Shown here: positions 1 through 5,765 of the stretch, piece after piece
Layout: the number at the start of each line of letters is the position of its first letter
How positions within the stretch are numbered: the first letter of the stretch is position 1
Assembly (NCBI GenBank): GCA_001871235.1
Contig: MNUV01000021.1
Coordinates: 1-10,224 of the forward strand
Direction: 5' to 3'
DNA from: Candidatus Falkowbacteria bacterium CG1_02_41_21
Lineage (GTDB): Bacteria > Patescibacteriota > Patescibacteriia > Patescibacteriales > UBA12465
Length of the DNA stretch: 10,224 nucleotides
Translations under genes and position numbers: made by a program
Notes under the pieces: model-generated
The model's input: the letters and a program-made list of their open reading frames with translations, nothing else
Databases searched by the model: none
What the model was told of the DNA's origin: nothing

Positions 1-1
1 C

Positions 2-172
2 AGGCAATTCTTTCCTAAGGGAACGGACTTCAATAAGGTATCTCGATATGAAGTGAAGAAGGTCCAGGACCTACTTAATGGTCGTCCCAGACAGTCCCTG
101 GATTTCAAAAAACCATACCAAGTATTTAATCAATTAATTAACGGCGCTGTTGCGCTAAATTCTAGAAACTAA
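2..172 (+). CDS. IS30 family transposase, C-terminal 56 residues (5' end outside window)
   Basis: The DDE transposase of IS30 elements cuts and joins the element ends. Only its tail is visible. It reads RQFFPKGTDFNKVS near the start and DLLNGRPRQSLDFKKPYQVF further on, ending AVALNSRN. The FPKGTDF motif and the 'N-x-RPR-x-x-L-x-F-x-x-P' motif are hallmarks of the C-terminal part of IS30 transposases, in the rve integrase core downstream of the second catalytic Asp. The catalytic DDE residues themselves are upstream and cannot be checked, so whether the element is active is unknown. The frame is intact to the TAA stop. The last codons coincide with the probable right inverted repeat, as in IS30 itself. 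Confidence 0.85.
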   Translation, partial: RQFFPKGTDFNKVSRYEVKKVQDLLNGRPRQSLDFKKPYQVFNQLINGAVALNSRN

Positions 173-173
173 G
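148..173 (+). repeat. Probable right inverted repeat of the IS30-family element
   Basis: The sequence starts TGTTGCG and encodes the Val-Ala-Leu near the transposase C-terminus. From memory of the family, IS30's right end also begins TGTTGCG and encodes a similar Val-Ala-Leu tail. The 26-base extent is borrowed from IS30. The partner repeat is outside the window, so this stays a proposal. Confidence 0.4.
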
Positions 174-376
174 AATATTATGATTCAGAGTTAACTTTAG
201 TCGCTATGGATTTTCGTCCGCCGGACACGATGGATAAAAGCAAGAGAAGAGTGTATCGTTTTGCTCATGATCGGGGCTATGGTCATGGTATTTCATTGGG
301 TGCTTGGGATATTTCCGATAAGAGTTCGGAAGAAATAAGGTCATGGTGGATTTTTCAATATAATTTACTGGGGTAA
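174..376 (+). pseudogene. Orphan open reading frame beside the IS end; possible 3' remnant of an interrupted gene
   Basis: The frame of the transposase stays open after its stop, from about 174 to a TAA at 374-376. An internal ATG at 206 would give a 56-residue product. It begins MDFRPPDTMDKSKRR, contains an aromatic and glycine-rich stretch (FAHDRGYGHGISLGAWD), and ends WWIFQYNLLG. I do not recognise it. Codon choice looks protein-like, with no runs of rare or low-complexity codons. A strong terminator follows 23 bases after the stop, as expected for the end of a real transcription unit. Because the frame begins right where the IS should end, it may be the 3' remnant of a gene cut by the insertion. 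It could equally be a genuine short gene starting at 206, or a chance frame. No ribosome binding site is visible. Confidence 0.35.
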
Positions 377-399
377 ATTATTCCATTAGTTAAAAAGAT

Positions 400-437
400 A
401 AAACGGATAGGCACCAAGCTTACCCGTTTTTTATTTT
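400..437 (+). terminator. Intrinsic terminator upstream of the epimerase gene
   Basis: AAAACGG (400-406) pairs with CCGTTTT (424-430). After one A/C mismatch, TAGG (408-411) pairs with CTTA (419-422), leaving a 7-base loop. The 3' arm runs into a T-rich tract (427-437). It separates the IS/orphan-frame region from the epimerase promoter. A-rich sequence on the 5' side means it could also work weakly on the other strand. Confidence 0.75.
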
Positions 438-464
438 GGCGATTTCATGCGGAGATGGTATAAT
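436..464 (+). promoter_or_regulatory. Sigma70-type promoter with extended -10 for the epimerase gene
   Basis: The -35 box is TTGGCG (436-441), then a 17-base spacer and a perfect TATAAT -10 (459-464). TG precedes the -10 by one base (TGGTATAAT), the extended -10 form. The predicted start near 471 gives a leader of about 20 bases before ATG 493. This placement rules out the upstream in-frame ATG at 436, which lies in the -35 box. Confidence 0.8.
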
Positions 465-492
465 AGAAATATTAATAATAAATTTTAATCAT

Positions 493-1419
493 ATGAAAAT
501 ATTAGTCACTGGTGGCGCCGGCTTTATCGCCTCCAACTTAGTGGATAAATTGATTGAAGCGGGGCATCAGGTGGTAATTATTGACGACTTATCTACCGGT
601 CTCAAAGAATATATCAATCCGCAGGCCCATTTCTATCAAATGGATATTGCGGCGCCGAAAGTGGAAGAAATTTTTGCCCTCCAGAAGTTTGATTTGGTTT
701 TTCATTTGGCCGCGCAAATCAGTGTCATCAAATCGGTGGAGAATCCGGAATTGGATAACCGCATCAATGTTTTGGGCGGACTTAATATCTTGGCTTGTTG
801 CTGGAAACATCAGGTCAAAAAAATAATTTTTGTTTCTACCGGCGGAGCTTTGTATGGCGAAGCGGAAGTTATTCCCACCTCGGAAGATTATCCGGCTTGG
901 CCCCTGTCGCCTTATGGTATTCATAAATTAACTTTTGAAAAATATTTGAATTATTATTCAGTTGTTTTTGGTCAAGCTTACACTGCTTTGCGTCTGGCTA
1001 ATGTTTATGGCCCCAGACAATATAAGGGAGGGGAGTGCGGGGTGGTCTCTATTTTTATTGATAATGCGGTTAATGATCGGGAGAGTATTATCAACGGCGA
1101 CGGCTCTAAAACCCGCGATTTTATTTATGTGAGCGATGTGGTCGAGGCCTTGATGAAAACGATAGGAACGGACTACGCGGGGGCGATTAATATCGGTACC
1201 GGAATTGAGAAAAGTGTTAACGATGTGGTGTTAGCGATTGAATTGGCGTTGGGGAAGAGTATTAAGAAGAAAAATGGGCCGGCTAAAGCGGGCGAACAAA
1301 AGCGCAGTTGTTTGGATATTAAAAAGGCGAAAGAGATTTTAAATTGGGAATCGCAAGTAATGTTGGATGACGGTATTCGGAAGACAATAGCCTGGTCGAA
1401 AGCTAAATTGGATAAGTAG
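493..1419 (+). CDS. NAD-dependent epimerase/dehydratase, UDP-glucose 4-epimerase (GalE)-like
   Basis: This is an extended short-chain dehydrogenase of 308 residues, the usual size for nucleotide-sugar epimerases. It probably acts in the cytoplasm on a UDP- or dTDP-sugar for surface polysaccharide. The N-terminal Rossmann motif is TGGAGFIAS (residues 6-14); the third Gly of GxxGxxG is Ala here, a tolerated variant. D31-D32-L-S-TG follows as the NAD-binding acidic turn. The catalytic set is S115 in VSTGGALYG with Y141 and K145 (YGIHK), followed by LRLANVYGPRQ (166-176) and the substrate-region stretch NGDGSKTRDFIYVSD (201-215). ATG 493 is chosen because the longer in-frame ATG at 436 sits inside the promoter and would add 19 residues before the nucleotide-binding strand. 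No Shine-Dalgarno motif is present. The exact sugar cannot be told from sequence, and GalE, UDP-GlcNAc epimerase or a decarboxylase-like relative are all possible. It appears to be a single-gene unit ahead of the exonuclease. Confidence 0.9.
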   Translation: MKILVTGGAGFIASNLVDKLIEAGHQVVIIDDLSTGLKEYINPQAHFYQMDIAAPKVEEIFALQKFDLVFHLAAQISVIKSVENPELDNRINVLGGLNILACCWKHQVKKIIFVSTGGALYGEAEVIPTSEDYPAWPLSPYGIHKLTFEKYLNYYSVVFGQAYTALRLANVYGPRQYKGGECGVVSIFIDNAVNDRESIINGDGSKTRDFIYVSDVVEALMKTIGTDYAGAINIGTGIEKSVNDVVLAIELALGKSIKKKNGPAKAGEQKRSCLDIKKAKEILNWESQVMLDDGIRKTIAWSKAKLDK

Positions 1420-1441
1420 CTTTTATTTCTAATTTTTCTTG

Positions 1442-1450
1442 TGATATTAT
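1442..1450 (+). promoter_or_regulatory. Extended -10 element for a leaderless or near-leaderless exonuclease transcript
   Basis: TGATATTAT contains a TG plus a TATTAT -10 (1445-1450). Transcription would start about 7-9 bases later, at or just before ATG 1459. No convincing -35 is seen at the right distance. Read-through from the epimerase gene, whose stop is 39 bases upstream, is also possible. Confidence 0.4.
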
Positions 1451-1458
1451 GAATTTAT

Positions 1459-2082
1459 ATGGCTCAACAACTTTCCATTTTTTCGTATCCCAAGTCTAAA
1501 GTGGTAGAAAATTTCTACTTATTTTTTGATACGGAAACGACCGGTCTGCCCCTTAATTATAACGCTTCGCCTGAGGATTTGGAGAATTGGCCACGCGTCG
1601 TCCAGCTGGCCTGGGTGGTCGCCAATGAGGCCAAAGAAATATTGGAACAAAAGTCTTTTATCATTAAACCGGACGGTTTTAGTATCCCAGCCGCTTCCTC
1701 GGCCGTTCATGGGATTGATGATACCAAAGCTCAGGCTTTGGGAATTCCTTTGGTGGAGGCTCTGCTGGCTTTTAATCAATCTCTGAACCAAAGCAAACCA
1801 ACGTTAGTGGCTCATAATATTCTTTTTGATATTAATGTCCTGGGGGCCGAGTTTTTGCGGGCCGCTATTCCCACTAATTTTATGGACTTATCGCGTCTGT
1901 GCACCATGAAAAGCAGCATCGAGTTTTGCGGTTTGGCCAATCGAAAGTTCCCTAAGTTAGAAGAACTGCACCGCCGGTTATTTAATAGCGACTTTGAGGG
2001 AGCTCATGATGCGCTGGCCGATGTTTTGGCTTGTTATCGGTGCTTTTTTGAAATGAAGGCTAGGAAGATTATTAAAGATTAG
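1459..2082 (+). CDS. DEDDh-family 3'-5' exonuclease (DnaQ/RNase T superfamily)
   Basis: This 207-residue protein consists almost wholly of one DnaQ-like exonuclease domain, which removes nucleotides from 3' ends using two metal ions. All five DEDDh residues are visible: D24 and E26 in FFDTETTG (Exo I), D124 in HNILFD (119-124, Exo II), and H183 with D188 in AHDALADV (Exo III). There is no polymerase, helicase or GIY-YIG partner domain, so it is a stand-alone nuclease. It could be a proofreading subunit (DnaQ epsilon-like) or a DNA/RNA end-trimming enzyme. The insertion between Exo I and the next strand (residues 31-45) is longer than in short RNase T types. ATG 1459 is the first in-frame start, no Shine-Dalgarno is present, and the extended -10 lies close enough for leaderless translation. 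Functional link to the pilus genes downstream is doubtful; it has its own spacing on both sides. Confidence 0.85.
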   Translation: MAQQLSIFSYPKSKVVENFYLFFDTETTGLPLNYNASPEDLENWPRVVQLAWVVANEAKEILEQKSFIIKPDGFSIPAASSAVHGIDDTKAQALGIPLVEALLAFNQSLNQSKPTLVAHNILFDINVLGAEFLRAAIPTNFMDLSRLCTMKSSIEFCGLANRKFPKLEELHRRLFNSDFEGAHDALADVLACYRCFFEMKARKIIKD

Positions 2083-2098
2083 CTTTTGGCTTAATCTA

Positions 2099-2127
2099 TT
2101 GGCACTTGGCTGATTTTTTGCTATACT
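2099..2127 (+). promoter_or_regulatory. Sigma70-type promoter of the pilus operon (distal of two)
   Basis: TTGGCA (2099-2104) and TATACT (2122-2127) are separated by exactly 17 bases, with a TG one base before the -10 (TGCTATACT). The predicted start near 2134 gives a leader of about 25 bases before ATG 2159. Confidence 0.7.
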
Positions 2128-2146
2128 TAAATTATAAAAATATAAT
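2118..2146 (+). promoter_or_regulatory. Possible second, overlapping promoter of the pilus operon
   Basis: TTGCTA (2118-2123) and a perfect TATAAT (2141-2146) are also 17 bases apart, inside and just downstream of the first promoter. Use of this one would start near 2153, only about six bases before the ATG, giving a near-leaderless mRNA. The two cannot be occupied at once. Confidence 0.45.
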
Positions 2147-2158
2147 TTTTTTCCATTT

Positions 2159-2539
2159 ATGGCGATAAATACTTCACCTAAGAAAGTTTTAATTGCGGAT
2201 GATGAAAAAGCTATTGCTAAGGCTTTGGCTTTAAAGTTAACTAAGGCCGGTTTTGCTACCGAAGTGGCGGTTAATGGCGTTGAGGCCATTGATAAAATTA
2301 AGGCCACCAAGTTTGATTTAATTGTTTTAGACTTGATTATGCCGGAGAAAGACGGTTTTGCGGTTTTAGAATATATGCGGACCAAGAAAATCAATTATCC
2401 GGTTTTAGTCGCTTCCAATTTAAGCCAAGAGGAGGATTTAAAACGGGCTAAAGATTTGGGGGCGATTGATTATTTCATTAAATCTAATTTATCCCTGCAA
2501 GAGATAATTGATCATATTAAAAAAATATTAAAAGTATGA
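2159..2539 (+). CDS. Single-domain (CheY-like) response regulator
   Basis: This is a 126-residue receiver domain with no output domain. Key residues are in place: acidic pair D14-D15 (LIADDE), phosphoacceptor D58 in IVLDLIMP, S86 in VLVASN as the switch Ser/Thr, and K108 in FIKSN. A receiver alone acts by protein contact, as CheY does, or as a phosphotransfer intermediate. It is the first gene of the pilus operon, and its stop overlaps the PilB start (ATGA, 2536-2539), so the two are probably translationally coupled. This suggests control of pilus assembly at the ATPase, rather than transcription. The likely partner kinase is the PAS histidine kinase at 8777-10069, at the far end of the cluster. 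Partner and target are inference; the fold and phosphorylation site are clear. No Shine-Dalgarno precedes the start. Confidence 0.92.
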   Translation: MAINTSPKKVLIADDEKAIAKALALKLTKAGFATEVAVNGVEAIDKIKATKFDLIVLDLIMPEKDGFAVLEYMRTKKINYPVLVASNLSQEEDLKRAKDLGAIDYFIKSNLSLQEIIDHIKKILKV

Positions 2540-4188
2540 CCTTAAAATTAGGCGATGAAATTTTACAAGCTATTTTAGTCCAGGAAAGTTATGTGTCCGC
2601 CGAGGACATGAATAAGGCCGTTGATTTTGCCCAAAAGAATAATGCCACCGCTTTAGATTATCTCTTCACTCAAAATATTTTAACTAGTGACCTTTTAGGC
2701 CAGGCTTTAGCGGAACATTACAAGATCCCTTATTTTGATTTAAATATCCATGAGTTAAGTGCCGTCCACGTCTTGAAACTGCCGGAAGAATTGGCGCTTA
2801 AATATAATCTGTTATTTTTAATGGAAAGCCAGGACCAGATTCTTCTGGCCACTGACGATCCGACTCAGCCGGAAATGGCAGAAGTCTTGAAACAGACTTT
2901 TCCGGATAAGAAAATTCTCTTCGTTTTTTCTTTGACGGACGATATCAAAAGCAAATTCGTTTTTTATCGCAAGACCCTGGAAACTCGTTTTGCTTCTATT
3001 TTACAAGAGAAAAAAAGAGTCGCGCCGGAATTGGTGGAAGAGATTATCAAGGATGCTATTTTTTATCGAGCCTCGGACATTCATTTTGAACCGACGGCCG
3101 TGGAAGTTCTGATTCGTTTTCGAATTGACGGCGTTCTCCAAGATGCCGGTCGCGTGACCACGGAGTATTATGATAATATTTTAAATTTAATTAAGGTTTT
3201 GGCTCATATCAGAACCGATGAGCATTTGTCCGCCCAAGATGGCGCTATTCGTTATGGCACCGAGGGAACCCCCACTATTGATTTGCGGGTTTCTATCGTC
3301 CCGACCGTTAATGGTGAAAAAGTGGTTATTCGTTTATTGTCTCAATATATCAGCAATTTATCTTTTGCTGATTTAGGTTTGTCTTATAATGACCATAAAT
3401 TATTGGAGTATAATATGCTGCGACAATTCGGTATGATTCTGGTCACCGGCCCAACCGGATCAGGTAAGACCACTACTCTTTATGCAGTCATGAAAGCGGT
3501 TAAGAACCCGGGTGTTAATATTACGACCATTGAAGATCCGGTGGAATATAAAATTGGGGGAATCAATCAAATTCAAGTTAACGAGCAAACTAATTTAACT
3601 TTTGCCAAAGGTTTGCGCTCTATTTTGCGCCAAGACCCCAATATTATTTTAGTGGGAGAGATTCGCGACAAAGAAACTTCGGAAATCGCCGTTAACGCGG
3701 CCCTGACCGGTCATTTATTATTATCTACTTTTCATTCCAATGATGCTTCTTCGGCCATTCCTCGTTTGCTGGATATGGGGGCGGAGCCATTCTTATTATC
3801 TTCCACTTTAAAATTAATTTTAGCGCAACGTCTAGTTCGCCGTATTTGTGAAAATTGTCGTTATAGCGTGGAATTCACCAAGATGGCTCTCGATAAAAAA
3901 TATCCTTATTTAAAAACTTATTTTCCGGAGAATAGTTATACTTTTTATGAGGGTAAGGGCTGCCAGTCTTGCAACTATACCGGTTTTAAGGGGCGCATCG
4001 CCGTTTATGAATTAATTAGTATTTCTCCCGCCATCCAAGATTTGATTGTGGCTAAAGCGCCGGCTCAAGATATTTGGAAAATGGCGGAAAAACAGGGGTC
4101 GCGTTCTTTATTTGTGGATGGCCTGGAAAAAGTTCGAACCGGAGTTACCACTTTAGATGAACTGCTCAGGATTGCTCGACCGTTTTAA
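2536..4188 (+). CDS. pilB: PilB/GspE-type pilus assembly ATPase
   Basis: This cytoplasmic hexameric ATPase drives pilin insertion through PilC. Length (550 residues) is typical for PilB. Residues about 1-140 form the N-terminal MshEN/T2SSE_N-type region (alpha-helical repeats, then a mixed alpha/beta part), which marks an assembly ATPase, not the shorter retraction ATPase PilT. The C-terminal core has Walker A GPTGSGKT (305-312), the Asp box TTIEDPVEY (330-338), Walker B LRQDPNIILVGEIRD (364-378) and the His box LSTFHSNDA (396-404). A tetracysteine zinc site is complete: C438-x-x-C441 and C476-x-x-C479, as in GspE and PilB. The start codon overlaps the response regulator stop by four bases, and the PilC gene follows after a 15-base gap. 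No PilT-like second ATPase is present in the window, so retraction, if any, must come from elsewhere or from PilB. Function is certain at family level. Confidence 0.96.
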   Translation: MTLKLGDEILQAILVQESYVSAEDMNKAVDFAQKNNATALDYLFTQNILTSDLLGQALAEHYKIPYFDLNIHELSAVHVLKLPEELALKYNLLFLMESQDQILLATDDPTQPEMAEVLKQTFPDKKILFVFSLTDDIKSKFVFYRKTLETRFASILQEKKRVAPELVEEIIKDAIFYRASDIHFEPTAVEVLIRFRIDGVLQDAGRVTTEYYDNILNLIKVLAHIRTDEHLSAQDGAIRYGTEGTPTIDLRVSIVPTVNGEKVVIRLLSQYISNLSFADLGLSYNDHKLLEYNMLRQFGMILVTGPTGSGKTTTLYAVMKAVKNPGVNITTIEDPVEYKIGGINQIQVNEQTNLTFAKGLRSILRQDPNIILVGEIRDKETSEIAVNAALTGHLLLSTFHSNDASSAIPRLLDMGAEPFLLSSTLKLILAQRLVRRICENCRYSVEFTKMALDKKYPYLKTYFPENSYTFYEGKGCQSCNYTGFKGRIAVYELISISPAIQDLIVAKAPAQDIWKMAEKQGSRSLFVDGLEKVRTGVTTLDELLRIARPF

Positions 4189-4203
4189 TCTATTTTAAAA
4201 AAT

Positions 4204-5322
4204 ATGATTGAAAATCTTAAAATCACCATTCCGCCCAAACCGATAAGTAAAAGAAGTTTGTTTAATTTTGGTTATAGTAAAGAAGAAGATTATTTTTTTG
4301 AGAACCTTTCGATTTTGTTGAGTTCCGGCATGCCGGTGTCGGAAGCGGTGGCGGCTTTAAATCGAGAAGTGCGCACTCCTAAAATGATCGGTCGAATTGA
4401 GACGCTAGCCAAAGAAATTAATGATGGCTCTTCGCTTTATATCGCCCTGGAAAGAAGCAAATTACTGCCGAAACATTTCGGCGATTTGATCCGAGTGGGC
4501 GAGAGCTCCGGTTTATTGGTGGATAATTTTAATATTATTGTCGGCCAAAGACAGAAAGAGCGCGTCTTTAGTTCTCAAATCAAAGTGGCCATGGCTTATC
4601 CGGTAACCGTTTTGGTGGTGGCTTTATTAATCGGCGTGGCGATTACCTGGTTCTTATTGCCGGGTTTATCGGGAATTTTTTCTTCCATGCAAATTGAGCT
4701 GCCCTGGATTACTCGCACCATGATTGCTTTCGGCAAATTTATAGCTCACTCCGGCTATTGGGCCTTGCCCTTCTTTGTTTTATTTATTTTTGCTCTTTGC
4801 TATTTGGTTTTTGTTTATAAAAAAACTAAATATATCGGAGAATATATTATTTTACATTTACCGAAGATCAGAAAGATCATCCAGGATTTGGAGGTGGCTC
4901 GTTTTTCTTATTTATTGGGCAGTCTGCTGGGAGCTGGTTTGCCAATTGACGCCACTATCGGCTTTTTAGCGAGCTCTGCCAATATTTTAGCTTATAAGAA
5001 TTTCTATAATTATGCCAAGACTAAAGTGTCTGACGGCGAATCTTTCGCTCGAATTTTTGCTTCTTACCGCGGGATAGACAGATTAATTCCGCCTCCGATT
5101 CAACAAACTATCATTAGCGCGGAAAATTCCGGTCGTTTGTCTGAAGCCAGTCTCCATATTTCTAAAATTTTTGAAGCTCGCATGGAACTTAATTACAAAC
5201 TTTTAACCACCATGTTGGAGCCGATTCTGCTGGTTATCGTTTGGCTGGGAGTGCTGGGTATCGCTCTGGCGATTGTTTTGCCAATTTACAGTTTAATCGG
5301 TGGTATAAGCCAGCAGATTTAA
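4204..5322 (+). CDS. pilC: PilC/GspF-type inner-membrane platform protein
   Basis: This is the membrane platform on which PilB acts. At 372 residues it is slightly short of a typical 400-residue PilC. It holds two copies of the T2SSF domain. The first (about 30-150) contains LLSSGMPVSEAV and GESSG (99-103). The second (about 232-355) contains LLGAGLPID and SAENSGRLSEA (305-315). Three hydrophobic segments are visible, at about 131-153, 183-205 and 338-362, matching the family topology. The N-terminal extension ahead of the first domain is only about 25 residues. ATG 4204 lies 15 bases after the pilB stop, with no Shine-Dalgarno. The first minor pilin starts 8 bases after its stop, so it is part of the same operon. 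Confidence 0.95.
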   Translation: MIENLKITIPPKPISKRSLFNFGYSKEEDYFFENLSILLSSGMPVSEAVAALNREVRTPKMIGRIETLAKEINDGSSLYIALERSKLLPKHFGDLIRVGESSGLLVDNFNIIVGQRQKERVFSSQIKVAMAYPVTVLVVALLIGVAITWFLLPGLSGIFSSMQIELPWITRTMIAFGKFIAHSGYWALPFFVLFIFALCYLVFVYKKTKYIGEYIILHLPKIRKIIQDLEVARFSYLLGSLLGAGLPIDATIGFLASSANILAYKNFYNYAKTKVSDGESFARIFASYRGIDRLIPPPIQQTIISAENSGRLSEASLHISKIFEARMELNYKLLTTMLEPILLVIVWLGVLGIALAIVLPIYSLIGGISQQI

Positions 5323-5330
5323 TTGATTTT

Positions 5331-5765
5331 ATGAAACCAAGAGCTTTTACCTTGATAGAAATGTTATTATCAGTTTCGGTCATGGCTATTTTGACGGGGA
5401 TAATGGTGCCGATTTTTTTGTCTTTTCAAACTCGAAACGATGTTGATATCGCTTCTTTGGCTCTGGTTCGAAGCATTCGTCGAGCGGAACAATTATCTCG
5501 AAATGGGGAAGGTGATTCCGCTTGGGGCGTTAATTTATTAAGCGGTGAAATTGCCGTGTTTAAAGGCTCAACTTATACTGGTCGCGATGCCGCTTATGAT
5601 GAAATTTTTTCAATTCCGAATAATATTAGTTTTACCGGAACTTCATCAATGGCTTTTAGCCAGCTTTATGGCTGGCCGTCGGCCAGTAGCACCATAAATT
5701 TAACTTCGGTTAATAATGAAACACGCACTATCAATATTAATTCTAAGGGCTCGGTCAATTACTAG
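5331..5765 (+). CDS. Type IV prepilin-like protein, GspH/FimU-like minor pilin
   Basis: This is a 144-residue class III signal protein. The leader is only MKPRA; cleavage by prepilin peptidase is expected after A5, leaving F6 as the methylated N-terminus. The motif FTLIEMLL carries the conserved Glu at mature position 5 (E10). The hydrophobic helix runs to about residue 31 and is followed by an amphipathic stretch with LVRSIRRAEQLSRNGEGDSAWGVNL. That last pattern, helix then 'A.. G..WGV', is typical of GspH/FimU-type minor pilins, a first-in-cluster position it also occupies here. ATG 5331 is chosen because the open frame extends upstream into pilC but only this start gives a proper short leader. 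Its 3' end overlaps the next gene's apparent start by 50 bases. No cysteines are present. The precise minor pilin class is an inference from position and motif. Confidence 0.85.
   Translation: MKPRAFTLIEMLLSVSVMAILTGIMVPIFLSFQTRNDVDIASLALVRSIRRAEQLSRNGEGDSAWGVNLLSGEIAVFKGSTYTGRDAAYDEIFSIPNNISFTGTSSMAFSQLYGWPSASSTINLTSVNNETRTININSKGSVNY

Larger units (their letters stand above)
1..173 (+). mobile_element. Right-hand end of an IS30-family insertion sequence (partial)
   Basis: The window opens inside an IS30-type element. It shows the transposase 3' end and, overlapping it, a probable right inverted repeat. The left end and any target duplication lie outside the window, so the exact boundary near 173 is estimated from the usual repeat length of the family. 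Confidence 0.65.

Noticed and set aside
436..492. Longer epimerase start at ATG 436, adding 19 residues
   Set aside because: The first bases coincide with the -35 box, and the -10 at 459-464 lies inside the extension. The nucleotide-binding strand also starts exactly at ATG 493.
589..924. 111-residue frame on the minus strand inside the epimerase gene
   Set aside because: It lies wholly opposite a gene with clear motifs, has no promoter and shows no recognisable domain. It is a shadow of the coding strand.
1978..2394. 138-residue minus-strand frame spanning the exonuclease end and the response regulator
   Set aside because: It runs opposite two well-supported genes and the promoter region between them. 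No motif is seen in its translation.
2536..4188. PilT-type retraction ATPase as the identity of the 550-residue ATPase
   Set aside because: The N-terminal MshEN-type region and the tetracysteine site belong to PilB/GspE. PilT proteins are about 350-400 residues and lack both.
5241..5330. Longer form of the first minor pilin starting inside pilC
   Set aside because: The extra 30 residues are pilC read in another frame. ATG 5331 gives a normal five-residue prepilin leader.
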